Source of the DNA: Pseudomonas sp. GM18
Lineage (GTDB): Bacteria; Pseudomonadota; Gammaproteobacteria; Pseudomonadales; Pseudomonadaceae
NCBI RefSeq assembly: GCF_000282195.1
Contig: NZ_AKJT01000022.1
Location: 1 to 64,000 of the forward strand
Length of the DNA stretch: 64,000 nucleotides
Reading direction: 5' to 3'
Shown here piece by piece: positions 36,769 through 45,353 of this stretch. How positions within the stretch are numbered: the stretch's first letter is position 1; each line of letters starts with the position of its first letter. The notes beneath the pieces are model-generated. The model made no database searches and had not been told where the DNA came from. It worked only from the letters and a program-made list of their open reading frames with translations. The translations under genes and the position numbers were made by a program.

Positions 36769-38601
36769 ATGTGTGGAATTGTCGGTGCAGTCGCAGAACG
36801 GAACATTACCGCCATCCTGCTCGAAGGCCTCAAGCGTCTGGAATACCGTGGTTATGACAGCGCCGGCGTGGCGGTGTACACCAACGATGAAAAACTCTTG
36901 CGCCTGCGTCGGCCGGGCAAGGTCAGCGAACTGGAACAGGCGCTGATCGAAGAGCCTCTGGTCGGTCGTCTGGGCATTGCCCACACCCGCTGGGCGACCC
37001 ACGGCGCGCCATGCGAACGCAACGCTCACCCGCATTTTTCGGGCGATCTGGCGGTGGTGCACAACGGCATCATCGAGAACCACGAAGCCCTGCGCGAGCA
37101 ACTCAAGGCCTTGGGCCACGTGTTCACCTCGGACACGGACACTGAAGTCATCGCCCATCTGCTCAACGAAAAACTCAAAGAGCAGCCCGACCTGACCGCG
37201 GCCCTGAAAGCGACCGTCAAAGAACTGCACGGCGCATACGGTCTGGCAGTGATCAGCGCTCGGCAACCGGATCGCCTGGTAGCAGCCCGCAGCGGCAGCC
37301 CATTGGTGATCGGTCTGGGCCTGGGTGAAAACTTTCTCGCCTCCGACCAGTTGGCCCTGCGCCAGGTCACTGACCGCTTCATGTACCTGGAAGAAGGCGA
37401 TATCGCCGAAATTCGCCGCGACAGCGTGCAGATCTGGGACATCAACGGCGCGCTCGTCGAGCGTGAAAGCGTTCAGTACCGTGACGGTGCCGAAGCCGCC
37501 GACAAAGGTGAATTCCGGCATTACATGCTCAAGGAAATTCACGAGCAACCGGCCGTGGTGCAACGCACCCTCGAAGGGCGCCTGAGCCAAAATCAGGTGC
37601 TGGTCCAGGCGTTCGGTCCACAAGCGGCCGAGCTGTTCGCCAAGGTGCGCAATGTACAGATCGTTGCCTGCGGTACCAGCTATCACGCCGGTATGGTTGC
37701 CCGTTACTGGCTCGAAGAGCTGGCCGGCATCCCGTGCCAGGTCGAAGTCGCCAGCGAATTCCGCTATCGCAAAGTGGTGGTGCAGCCCGATACCCTGTTC
37801 GTGAGCATCTCCCAGTCGGGTGAAACCGCCGACACGTTGGCCGCGCTGCGCAACGCCAAGGAACTGGGTTTCCTTTCCAGCCTGGCAATCTGCAACGTCG
37901 GCATCAGCTCCCTGGTGCGTGAATCGGACCTGACGCTGCTGACCCAGGCCGGTCGCGAAATCGGCGTGGCATCCACCAAAGCCTTCACCACTCAATTGGT
38001 GGGCCTGTTGTTGCTGACCCTGGCCCTGGGTCAGGTTCGCGGCACGTTGGCCGCAGGCGTCGAAGCCACTCTGGTCGAAGAACTGCGTCGCCTGCCGGCC
38101 CGTTTGGGCGAAGCCCTGGCCATGGACAGCATTGTGGAGAAAATCGCCGAGCTGTTCGCCGAGAAGAACCACACACTGTTCCTCGGTCGCGGTGCGCAAT
38201 TCCCGGTGGCGATGGAAGGGGCGCTCAAGCTCAAGGAAATCTCCTACATCCACGCCGAAGCCTACCCGGCGGGCGAGCTGAAACATGGCCCGCTGGCGCT
38301 TGTGGATAACGACATGCCAGTGGTCACCGTGGCACCGAACAACGAGTTGCTGGAGAAGTTGAAGTCCAACCTCCAGGAAGTCCGCGCCCGCGGCGGTGAG
38401 CTGATCGTCTTCGCCGACGAGCAGGCCGGCATGACCAATGGTGAAGGCACTCATGTTGTGCACATGCCGCACATCCACGACATCCTGTCGCCGATCCTCT
38501 ACACGATTCCGTTGCAGTTGTTGTCGTACTACGTGGCGGTGTTGAAAGGTACTGACGTTGATCAACCACGCAACCTGGCGAAGTCGGTGACGGTGGAATA
38601 A
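36769..38601 (+). CDS. glmS: Glutamine-fructose-6-phosphate aminotransferase (isomerizing)
   Basis: A 610-residue enzyme producing glucosamine-6-phosphate, the first step to UDP-GlcNAc. The N-terminal glutaminase has nucleophile Cys2 ([12 protein letters not shown]) and HTRWATHG. Two SIS domains follow ([31 protein letters not shown]), then the C-terminal signature [11 protein letters not shown]. Its 3' end is the region recognised by Tn7-type elements in many bacteria, with insertion about 25 bases past the stop. Here a terminator and the lux/afsA cluster follow, without Tn7 ends. Confidence 0.98.
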   Translation: MCGIVGAVAERNITAILLEGLKRLEYRGYDSAGVAVYTNDEKLLRLRRPGKVSELEQALIEEPLVGRLGIAHTRWATHGAPCERNAHPHFSGDLAVVHNGIIENHEALREQLKALGHVFTSDTDTEVIAHLLNEKLKEQPDLTAALKATVKELHGAYGLAVISARQPDRLVAARSGSPLVIGLGLGENFLASDQLALRQVTDRFMYLEEGDIAEIRRDSVQIWDINGALVERESVQYRDGAEAADKGEFRHYMLKEIHEQPAVVQRTLEGRLSQNQVLVQAFGPQAAELFAKVRNVQIVACGTSYHAGMVARYWLEELAGIPCQVEVASEFRYRKVVVQPDTLFVSISQSGETADTLAALRNAKELGFLSSLAICNVGISSLVRESDLTLLTQAGREIGVASTKAFTTQLVGLLLLTLALGQVRGTLAAGVEATLVEELRRLPARLGEALAMDSIVEKIAELFAEKNHTLFLGRGAQFPVAMEGALKLKEISYIHAEAYPAGELKHGPLALVDNDMPVVTVAPNNELLEKLKSNLQEVRARGGELIVFADEQAGMTNGEGTHVVHMPHIHDILSPILYTIPLQLLSYYVAVLKGTDVDQPRNLAKSVTVE

Positions 38602-38635
38602 GTTATCCACAGGTGATCGAAACCTGATCCTTCGC

Positions 38636-38678
38636 CACACACAAAACGACCCGCCATGTGCGGGTCGTTTTGTGTGTG
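38636..38678. terminator. Strong bidirectional terminator between glmS and the SDR gene
   Basis: A perfect 19-bp stem (CACACACAAAACGACCCGC / GCGGGTCGTTTTGTGTGTG) with loop CATGT. It separates glmS (+) from the convergent lux/afsA operon (-). Confidence 0.9.
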
Positions 38679-38744
38679 CTGTCTTGCCTTCTGAACGCGT
38701 TCACTCCATCCACGGCTGGCGCCTGCGATGAAGCAGTTTTCAGA

Positions 38745-39515
38745 TCAGAATTTGCCGCTTGCGTAGCCGCCATCGATGGGCATGACCACACCCGTGACGT
38801 AGGACGCTTGATCGCTGAGCAGCCAGAGTACGGCGTTTGCCACTTCACCCGCCGTGCCGAAGCGTTTCATGGAAGTGACGTTGATTTTTCTTTGGGTGTT
38901 TTCCGGTGCCGCTTTCAAGCGTGCTTCGCTGTTCATGCCGCCCAGAATAGGGCCAGGGGCAACCGCGTTGACGCGGATGCATCCTCCATCTTCCAGCCTG
39001 GCGTTTTCGATGGACGCCACCTGGGTCATGCCGTTGATGGCCTGTTTGCTGGCGACATAGGCCACTTGGCCGCCAATAGGGACCACGCCGGCACAGGACG
39101 ATGTGTTGACGATGGCGCCTGTGCCCCGGCCGAGCATGATTTGCAGTTCATGCCGCATGCAGTGGTAAGTGCCGTTGACGTTGATGTTCATCACCTTCAT
39201 CCAGTCATCCGGGCACGAGTCCGCCAGCGTGCCATAGCGGGCGGTCACGCCTGCATTGTTAAAGGCGCAATCGAGCCTGCCGTAGAGGGATCGAATGGTG
39301 TCGAATGCTTGCTCTACCTGAGTCGGGTCGGCGACATCGCAGGCAATGAACCGGCAGCGTTCACCCAGACGGTCTGCCAACTGCGCACCTTTTTCCGCGT
39401 CTCTGCCGAACACAATCACATCGGCTCCCGCCTCGATCAGGCGTTCGCTGACACCCTCGCCAATCCCGCTGGTTCCACCTGTTACCAGGCACACTTTTCC
39501 TGTGAAGTCGTACAT
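38745..39515 (-). CDS. Short-chain dehydrogenase/reductase in the lux/afsA operon
   Basis: A 256-residue classical SDR, NAD(P)H-dependent. The cofactor motif TGGTSGIG lies at residues 12-19, FNNAG near 88, catalytic Ser in VNTSSCAG, and YVASK (Tyr and Lys) near 155. The C-terminus ITGV-type end is SYVTGVVMPIDGGYASG. The start at 39515 (MYDFTGKV) is chosen because AAGGA lies 8 bases upstream; ATG 39524 is the alternative. It is the last gene of the luxI-afsA-OYE-SDR operon. By analogy with Streptomyces butyrolactone ketoreductases it may reduce the acyl-chain ketone (inference). Confidence 0.88.
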   Translation of the reverse strand: MYDFTGKVCLVTGGTSGIGEGVSERLIEAGADVIVFGRDAEKGAQLADRLGERCRFIACDVADPTQVEQAFDTIRSLYGRLDCAFNNAGVTARYGTLADSCPDDWMKVMNINVNGTYHCMRHELQIMLGRGTGAIVNTSSCAGVVPIGGQVAYVASKQAINGMTQVASIENARLEDGGCIRVNAVAPGPILGGMNSEARLKAAPENTQRKINVTSMKRFGTAGEVANAVLWLLSDQASYVTGVVMPIDGGYASGKF

Positions 39516-39526
39516 GTGTCGCATCC

Positions 39527-40675
39527 TTATGCCAACGAGGGTCTCAAGTATTTCGGGTTCACGCAGCAATACACCCGGTCCAGGCGCGGATTGCTTTTGT
39601 CGCTGAAGCATTGACTGTCCCACTGGCATTTATGGATGTCGTTGGAACGGCCCTGAAGCGTTTTGTTGATCAGGTCGTTGTCGGCGAACAGGGCCCTGGA
39701 CATCCCCACCCAGTCGCAGACGCCATCGGCCAGCAAGTGTTCGGCCTTGTCCAGCCCATCGATGAAGCCGGCATACCCCACCGGTACCGTCGACACCGCC
39801 TTGATGGCCCTGACACCGGCTTGCAGGTAGTCATCCATCGTGGAGGAGTGGACGATCAGCTGGCCGAAAGTTGCGCCCATGCACATCGAACACTCCAGTG
39901 CGGCAACGCCGGCCTGGCAGAGGGCCTGGACGGTTTCCTTGATATCCGGGAATTGCAGCCCCTGATCCCCCAGACGATCGTCGATACCCAGCCTGATGGT
40001 GACGATCAGCGCACCCTGCGTTCGTTCGCGAATGGCCCGGACCACTTCTAGCAGCAGGCGGGCACGGTTCTCTTCGCTGCCGCCGTAACGATCCGTGCGC
40101 TTATTGGTGTGTGGGGACAGAAAGCTGCTCAGCAGATAACCGTTGGACGCCTGCAATTGCACCAGTCGGGCACCGTTAGTCCAGGCCAGCCAGGCGGAAT
40201 GGGCAAACTGCTCGATCACCAGGGCAATGTCGGCTTCGTCCATGATCCGAACCCGATAGTCCGGATCAAGCTTGGACACGCGCGGGCAGGGCACGCCACT
40301 GGGCGTCAGCACGGCAACGCCGGTGTGCGTCGTAGTGCCCTGACCACCGTAATGCTGCAACTGCACACCCACTGGCGTGTTGACGCGCTCAGCCATCTCG
40401 AACATGGCTTTGAGCGATTCGCCCTGGTGTTGCTCGAACAGCCCGAGCCCGGTGCTCTGCAGTCGGGACTGGGGCGATACCGTGGCGTTGCACAGAAACG
40501 CCATGGAACAGCCGCCCTCCATGATGCCCTGATAGAACTCGATCATGGCGGGCGTCACGCACCCGCTGTGATCGGCCAGATCCACGCCCATCGAAGCGAA
40601 AAACAGACGATTGCGCAGCTCCAGCCCGCCTGCCAGCCGAAGCGGCTCAAGCACATGGGGATAACGGTTCGTCAT
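39527..40675 (-). CDS. Old yellow enzyme-family FMN oxidoreductase
   Basis: A 382-residue TIM-barrel flavoenzyme that would reduce an activated C=C bond with NAD(P)H. Seen: VQLQHYGGQG (about 104-113) and the block NGYLLSSFLSPHTNKRTDRYGGSEENRAR (about 178-206). The active-site His of OYE1 (H191) is replaced by Gln (about 175, in LQASNGY), while the Asn and the proton-donating Tyr (about 180) remain. The C-terminal Cys cluster (KCQWDSQC...YCCVNP) looks like a degraded version of the FadH-type Fe-S site. ATGA overlap with the AfsA gene upstream shows translational coupling. It could be the enoate reductase for a butenolide intermediate (inference). Confidence 0.85.
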   Translation of the reverse strand: MTNRYPHVLEPLRLAGGLELRNRLFFASMGVDLADHSGCVTPAMIEFYQGIMEGGCSMAFLCNATVSPQSRLQSTGLGLFEQHQGESLKAMFEMAERVNTPVGVQLQHYGGQGTTTHTGVAVLTPSGVPCPRVSKLDPDYRVRIMDEADIALVIEQFAHSAWLAWTNGARLVQLQASNGYLLSSFLSPHTNKRTDRYGGSEENRARLLLEVVRAIRERTQGALIVTIRLGIDDRLGDQGLQFPDIKETVQALCQAGVAALECSMCMGATFGQLIVHSSTMDDYLQAGVRAIKAVSTVPVGYAGFIDGLDKAEHLLADGVCDWVGMSRALFADNDLINKTLQGRSNDIHKCQWDSQCFSDKSNPRLDRVYCCVNPKYLRPSLA

Positions 40676-41910
40676 GCCTCGGCCCTTTGATCTGGCATTG
40701 GCGACGTCTGGCTGGACGTCATCCAGACCGGCTGCTCGAGAGCGGGGACGGGGGCTGTTTCCTGATGGGAGAAGTAAGTGAACTGCTTGAGCACTTCTCG
40801 CCATTTGAATCGCAGCTGCGAATCCAGCTCCGCCAGTTGCAGTTTGAGCTGGCGGCCCTTTGGCGCATCCGTTTCATGTACCGATTGCACAGGCAGGCTG
40901 ATCATTCCCTCGTTTTCCAGATACAGATAGACATGCCCCTGCGCGGGCGTGTCGAGCGGGCTGTCACACTGCATTTGCAGTCCGGCCATTGAAAGCAACT
41001 CCAACCGGCCGGCCAGATGATGACCGGATTCAAGGCGTACCAGCACTTCATGCCGTATACCTTTGAGCGGCCGGAACCAGTGGGCCGGATCGATATTGAT
41101 GTTTCGCATGCGCTTGAAGACCGGCATTTTGATGACTTCGCCGTGTAGCCGGATATCGGCCACCAGTTCGCCCCTCTGGAAGAAACGTGCGCGTTTGTCG
41201 ACTTTTCGTGCCCGAGGTTGTGCCAGTTCGTCGTAATCGCCGACGAGTACGTCGACCTGAAAGGACGACTCGGTGTAATGGGGAAAGCTCGACAGCAGGT
41301 CCACGATGGAAATCGACACCTCCCCACGCGTGTACCCACTGTGTTCGTAGAATTGCGCGTACATGGCCTGGCGGGCGGCTTCGATCAACATCAGGCCGGG
41401 AACGTGTTCGTGGTGCTTGCGGTAAAAGAAGTAATTGGAGGTGTCGTTGAACAGGGTGAAGTACAGCAGGCCTTGCTGTGGGCAACCGTCCAGCTGCTTG
41501 AGGACATCGTGCACCCGCCGCCGTTGGCCGACGTCGAGAATGTCGTCGTAACCCAGCAGTTGCGCCAGCTTGGCTTCGGTACTTTCCAACACCCAGACAC
41601 CGGTCAGTATCAGGTGATCGGTGGCTTTTTCGTAGCAGGCCAGAAGCTCTGGCAGACAGGCCGACATACCCGCCTGTTCGAGTTCGTCCAGGCCGATAAT
41701 CGTCGGTAACGAGCGCAGCACCAGTCGATCGCTGTCCAGGCGATAGGCCTGGTTTACGGTGTCGAGATCCGCTGGATCAAGGTTCGCCCGCTGAACGATG
41801 GCGGCGGACAGCCAGGCGGGTAGCTGGTGGCGAGCGTCGTAAATCAAGACATCGTCATCGTGGCCTTTATGGACGATGTCTTTTCCAACCTTCCTTTCCA
41901 TGTCGATCAT
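40672..41910 (-). CDS. AfsA-type hotdog protein (A-factor synthase-like)
   Basis: A 412-residue protein. Residues about 147-270 match the AfsA hotdog domain: LLYFTLFNDTSNYFFYRKHH, then HVPGLMLIEAARQAMYA, in which Glu177 and Arg180 form the ExxR pair typical of the fold. Streptomyces AfsA joins a beta-ketoacyl-ACP to dihydroxyacetone phosphate to start gamma-butyrolactone synthesis and has two hotdog repeats; only one is obvious here. Residues 1-146 are unassigned. Residues about 278-375 look PilZ-like (R...LLSMAG), but the Asp/Asn of the DxSxxG motif is missing. It is 31 bases after luxI and overlaps the OYE gene. The substrate is unknown. Confidence 0.8.
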   Translation of the reverse strand: MIDMERKVGKDIVHKGHDDDVLIYDARHQLPAWLSAAIVQRANLDPADLDTVNQAYRLDSDRLVLRSLPTIIGLDELEQAGMSACLPELLACYEKATDHLILTGVWVLESTEAKLAQLLGYDDILDVGQRRRVHDVLKQLDGCPQQGLLYFTLFNDTSNYFFYRKHHEHVPGLMLIEAARQAMYAQFYEHSGYTRGEVSISIVDLLSSFPHYTESSFQVDVLVGDYDELAQPRARKVDKRARFFQRGELVADIRLHGEVIKMPVFKRMRNINIDPAHWFRPLKGIRHEVLVRLESGHHLAGRLELLSMAGLQMQCDSPLDTPAQGHVYLYLENEGMISLPVQSVHETDAPKGRQLKLQLAELDSQLRFKWREVLKQFTYFSHQETAPVPALEQPVWMTSSQTSPMPDQRAEA

Positions 41911-41941
41911 GATCTTCCCTCTGTGTTGAACGTTGGTTTTC

Positions 41942-42496
41942 CTACTGCACGGTGATGTAACAGGCCCCCAGGGTACGGTTGTCCAGCACTTGGGGCGGCG
42001 CGAGCCATTTGAAATCGATACCGCCGCGCTTCAACAGACGACCGATAGCGACAGGGGAAACCGACACCAGATGCGAAACACCGCGGGTTTTGGCGTAATC
42101 CAGGGTGGCCATGAACAGGCCGACGGTGGTTTCGTCGGACATCATTTGTTCGTCTTTGCCGGCAGGAGCATCGAGGTCCAGAGAGGTAAAGCGTGACAGT
42201 TCCCAAATGTCATCCTGGCAAGGGGCAGGAACGTCGCCCAGCAATGAGGTGAACACTTCACTCAATAGATACGGCTGGGTGGTGGGTAAAAGGCGTGCGC
42301 ATCCTTTTATGTTTCCGTCGTCCTGTTCCGCGACGATGTAATGAGTGCCACTATGGTCAAACTGGTCGAACTCGAAGTCGGCAGGGGTCGACAATTGCCA
42401 GCCGAGGCGTTCAACGAACACCTGATACCGATAATGTGCCAACCGCTGACGCTCTACTGTCGTTAGCTCGTCATAACGTCCTGACATGTAATCCAT
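41942..42496 (-). CDS. LuxI-family acyl-homoserine-lactone synthase
   Basis: A 184-residue autoinducer synthase expected to join an acyl-ACP to S-adenosylmethionine. Family-invariant residues are present: Arg23 and Phe27 (YRYQVF), Trp33, Asp44 and Asp47 (FDQFDH), Arg68 (GCARLL), and Glu99/Arg102 (WELSRF). ATG 42496 is chosen with GGAAG 5 bases upstream; an in-frame GTG at 42499 is the alternative. It is the first gene of the operon with the AfsA, OYE and SDR genes and is divergent from luxR. The acyl chain cannot be predicted. Confidence 0.92.
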   Translation of the reverse strand: MDYMSGRYDELTTVERQRLAHYRYQVFVERLGWQLSTPADFEFDQFDHSGTHYIVAEQDDGNIKGCARLLPTTQPYLLSEVFTSLLGDVPAPCQDDIWELSRFTSLDLDAPAGKDEQMMSDETTVGLFMATLDYAKTRGVSHLVSVSPVAIGRLLKRGGIDFKWLAPPQVLDNRTLGACYITVQ

Positions 42497-42559
42497 CACA
42501 TCTTCCTTTTAGTGACTTATTGGGTTCCGATTAGAGCGCACGGTGAGATTGCGCACTAC

Positions 42560-42575
42560 CTGTCACCCTTGACAG
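42560..42575. promoter_or_regulatory. lux-box palindrome between luxI and luxR
   Basis: CTGTCA-CCCT-TGACAG, a perfect inverted repeat with the CTG-N10-CAG core of LuxR-family operators. On the minus strand TCTAAT (complement of 42530-42535) can serve as the -10 for luxI. A start site near 42523 would put the palindrome centre at about -44, the normal position for LuxR activation. Confidence 0.7.
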
Positions 42576-42650
42576 CTATCGGAAACATTTGGAAATATGC
42601 TAGGCATGTTGGCACGACGCCGATAGCAATAAAGAAGAGAAGGAATCTCT

Positions 42651-43370
42651 ATGTCGCACTGGCAGGCTGAACTGTTGGAAAATGCTATGTCTGCAACGGA
42701 TGTCGAATTATTGTTCGACAATATTAAGAACGTTGCCCGGCAGTTGGAGTTTGACTATGTGGCTTATGGCTCGAGAAGACTCTTCCCTATCACCAAGCCT
42801 AGCCTGTTACTCCTCAACAATTATTCACCCGTTTGGCAGGCGGCCTACTCGGACAATCGCTACCTGGAAATTGACCCCTACGTTATCCGGGCACTGAGAA
42901 GCGTAAAACCCGTGCTGTGGGATGCTGAACTCAAAGCCCAGGCTCCCGATTTCTGGCAGGAAGCGCAATGTCATGGGCTCTCGGAGGGATGGGGGCAAAC
43001 CCTGCTCAATAGCGAGGCACAGGGCCTGGTGACGTTCGCCCGCGGCAGCGACCCGATCACCGCCCTGGAGCTCGAGACCAAACAGGCTGAGCTCTCCTGG
43101 CTTGCACAGATCACCCATTTGGGCATGACTCGATTACAGCTGCGGGGGGTGGGATCTGTTCTACCGGTACCCATTGAGTTGTCTCAACGGGAAAAGGAAA
43201 TTCTGCAATGGACCGCTGATGGAAAAACATCGGACGATGTTTCCATCATCTTGGGCATTACCAAGAGAACGGTCAATTTCCATATAAACCATTGCCTCAA
43301 AAAACTGGGTTGCCAAAACAAGATTGCCGCTGCGGTCAAGGCGTCCCTTATGGGGCTTCTCTGGAAATAA
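42651..43370 (+). CDS. LuxR-family quorum-sensing regulator
   Basis: A 239-residue regulator. The autoinducer-binding domain (about 15-165) keeps the conserved Trp62, Tyr66, Asp75, Pro76 and Trp90 and the CHGLSEG glycine segment. The C-terminal GerE-type HTH (about 176-235) is LSQREKEILQWTADGKTSDDVSIILGITKRTVNFH. It is therefore a true acyl-lactone receptor type, not a solo HTH protein. Divergent from luxI across a 154-base promoter region with a lux-box palindrome, so it probably activates the luxI-afsA operon. AAGGAA precedes the ATG. Confidence 0.92.
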   Translation: MSHWQAELLENAMSATDVELLFDNIKNVARQLEFDYVAYGSRRLFPITKPSLLLLNNYSPVWQAAYSDNRYLEIDPYVIRALRSVKPVLWDAELKAQAPDFWQEAQCHGLSEGWGQTLLNSEAQGLVTFARGSDPITALELETKQAELSWLAQITHLGMTRLQLRGVGSVLPVPIELSQREKEILQWTADGKTSDDVSIILGITKRTVNFHINHCLKKLGCQNKIAAAVKASLMGLLWK

Positions 43371-43629
43371 TTACCGTTGGTGAGCAAATCGATGTTGGGT
43401 TTTTAATGAACCAACTAGTGGGTACCAGAAAGGGCTATGCTCAAGAACTAACATCCGTTATTTGCTTATTGAATAAGCTTATTCTCAGAATGTTATTTTT
43501 TGAGTGCAATTAATTAGTCAAAAACTTAAGTTATGTAGACACCGCTGACACTCTATATTTACGCTACACAACCCTAAGAATCGCGGCCTACGGTGGCGAT
43601 TTTTTTTATCTGAATGAAGGACATGCCCG
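43371..43629. other. AT-rich gene-free interval after luxR
   Basis: There is no credible gene. It is noticeably AT-rich compared with the surroundings. It contains the 14-bp perfect palindrome GAATAAGCTTATTC (43471-43484), directly preceded by the overlapping repeat CTTATT-G-AATAAG, and a terminator at its right end. It may hold the right edge of the lux/afsA insertion. Confidence 0.5.
43579..43608 (+). terminator. Rho-independent terminator upstream of the LysR gene
   Basis: AATCGC ... GCGATT stem with inner CC-TAC-GG pairing, followed by eight T residues. It would end transcription coming from luxR. Confidence 0.75.
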
Positions 43630-44532
43630 ATGGACCGATTCCAGGAAATGCAGGTCTTCGCTGCCGTCGCCCAGGAACAAGGCTTCTCGGCGGCGGCGCG
43701 GCGTTTGGGGATGTCGGCGGCCAGCGTCACCCGGGCGGTGGCGGCGCTTGAGCAGCGCATTGGCACTCAGTTGCTGACGCGCACCACCCGCAGCGTGCAT
43801 TTGAGCGAGGCGGGTCAGCGTTATCTGGAGGACTGTCGGAGAATTCTCGCCGAGGTGCAGGAAGCCGAGGATTCGGCCGCCGGGAGCCATGCCCAGCCCC
43901 GTGGGCAACTGACGATCACGGCACCGGTATTGTTCGGCGATTTGTTCGTCACACCGCTCATGGTCGGTTACCTGACTCAATTCCCTGAAGTCAGCATCAA
44001 CGCTGTACTGGTCGATCGGGTGGTGAGCATGGTCGAGGAGGGCATTGATGTGGCCGTGCGCATCGGTGAGTTGCCTGACAGCAATCAGCATGCAATTCGA
44101 GTGGGCGAAGTGCGGCGGGTGATCTGCGCTTCCCCCGGTTTCCTGACTGACCATGGTCGGCCTCGGCATCCTGCAGATTTGAGCCGCGCCCCGATCATCG
44201 CCACCTCGTCCATTGGGCAGCCCAGAAGCTGGCCGTTCCTTGAAGCGGGAGAGCCGATCAGCGTTCGTCCGGAGCCACGTCTGGTGGTCTCCGCCAATCA
44301 AGCGGCGATCACTGCCGCCGCCATGGGCCTGGGACTGACCCGAGTCCTGTCGTATCAAGTGGCGAGCAAGATCGCCGCCGGTGAACTGGAAATCGTTCTG
44401 GCTGACTTCGAACTGCCGCCATTGCCCATTCATGTGGTCTACCAAGGTGGGCGCAAGGCCCCGACGCGGGTTCGCAGTTTTGTGGACTTTGCGGTGAAAG
44501 TGCTGCGCGAACACCCGGCCCTGCACGGCTGA
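43630..44532 (+). CDS. LysR-family transcriptional regulator
   Basis: A 300-residue LysR-type regulator. The N-terminal HTH has FAAVAQEQGFSAAARRLGMSAASVTRAVAALEQRIG. The C-terminal periplasmic-binding-like effector domain (about 90-295) is of the CrgA-type subgroup (RGQLTITAPVLFGDLFVTPLM). It is transcribed in the same direction as the GST gene, 131 bases upstream, which may be a target. The effector is unknown. Confidence 0.9.
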   Translation: MDRFQEMQVFAAVAQEQGFSAAARRLGMSAASVTRAVAALEQRIGTQLLTRTTRSVHLSEAGQRYLEDCRRILAEVQEAEDSAAGSHAQPRGQLTITAPVLFGDLFVTPLMVGYLTQFPEVSINAVLVDRVVSMVEEGIDVAVRIGELPDSNQHAIRVGEVRRVICASPGFLTDHGRPRHPADLSRAPIIATSSIGQPRSWPFLEAGEPISVRPEPRLVVSANQAAITAAAMGLGLTRVLSYQVASKIAAGELEIVLADFELPPLPIHVVYQGGRKAPTRVRSFVDFAVKVLREHPALHG

Positions 44533-44663
44533 AGGGTTATTGCGCTGGCTGAAATAATGGATTGCGTTTGCTGGTTATTCTGTTGCTTTGGTTGCAGATG
44601 GAAGATAGCCCTCCATCGGCGCTGATCTTTCCTGAGCGGCGCCACCACCCAGCGGAGTCGACC

Positions 44664-45290
44664 ATGCAAGCGATCAAACTCTACAACTTCCCACGTTCCG
44701 GCCATGCTCACCGTGTAGAGCTGATGCTGTCGTTGTTGCAACTGCCGACCGAGCTGATCTTCGTCGACCTGGCCAAGGGCGCACACAAACAAGCGGATTT
44801 TCTTGCGCTCAACCCCTTTGGTCAGGTTCCGGTGATTGAGGATCAAGGCATGGTGCTGGCTGACTCCAACGCGATCCTGGTCTACCTTGCGCAGAAATAC
44901 GGCAACGGTCGCTGGCTGCCAACCGATCCGGTCGGTGCAGCCAAGGTTCAGCGCTGGTTGTCGGTCGCCGCCGGGCCGATTGCCTTTGGCCCTGGCAGGG
45001 CAAGGCTGATCACTGTATTCGGTGCGCCTTACAACGCTGAAGAGGTGATCGCTTATTCCCATACCTGGCTCAAAGTGATCGATCAGGAACTGGGTGCAAC
45101 GGCCTACCTGGCTGCCAATGAGCCGACCATCGCCGACATCGCCGCGTACAGCTACATCGCCCATGCCCCGGAAGGCAATGTGTCGCTGGACGACTACGCC
45201 AACATCCGCGCCTGGCTGGCGCGGATTGAAGCCTTGCCAGGGTTTGTCGGCATGCCGCGCACCGTTGCCGGTTTGCAAAAAACTGCCTGA
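44664..45290 (+). CDS. Glutathione S-transferase
   Basis: A 208-residue GST. The N-terminal thioredoxin-fold domain (1-78) has [20 protein letters not shown] with the catalytic Ser/Tyr region, cis-Pro in [11 protein letters not shown], and [16 protein letters not shown]. The C-terminal helical domain has the N-capping motif [12 protein letters not shown]. The start at 44664 has GGAG upstream; the longer frame adds an unlikely leader. It probably conjugates or reduces small electrophiles. It lies next to a flavoreductase fusion gene. Confidence 0.9.
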   Translation: MQAIKLYNFPRSGHAHRVELMLSLLQLPTELIFVDLAKGAHKQADFLALNPFGQVPVIEDQGMVLADSNAILVYLAQKYGNGRWLPTDPVGAAKVQRWLSVAAGPIAFGPGRARLITVFGAPYNAEEVIAYSHTWLKVIDQELGATAYLAANEPTIADIAAYSYIAHAPEGNVSLDDYANIRAWLARIEALPGFVGMPRTVAGLQKTA

Positions 45291-45353
45291 TGTTCACGGC
45301 CCGATTCAGTTGGGTCGTTCATATTGCGCAATGAGCGCAGGGGAGAAGCCGTT

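Noticed and set aside
36751..38640. 629-codon open frame antisense to glmS
   Set aside because: Shadow of glmS codon bias; similar long shadows lie opposite gyrB (11758-13938), mnmG and atpD.
38601..38680. Tn7 or Tn7-like insertion behind glmS
   Set aside because: The location is right, but no tns genes and no Tn7 end sequences are visible. Only the site's reputation as a hotspot supports mobility.
42105..42534. Short plus-strand frames opposite luxI and in the luxI/luxR promoter region
   Set aside because: They conflict with the well-supported luxI gene and the lux-box region and show no family resemblance.
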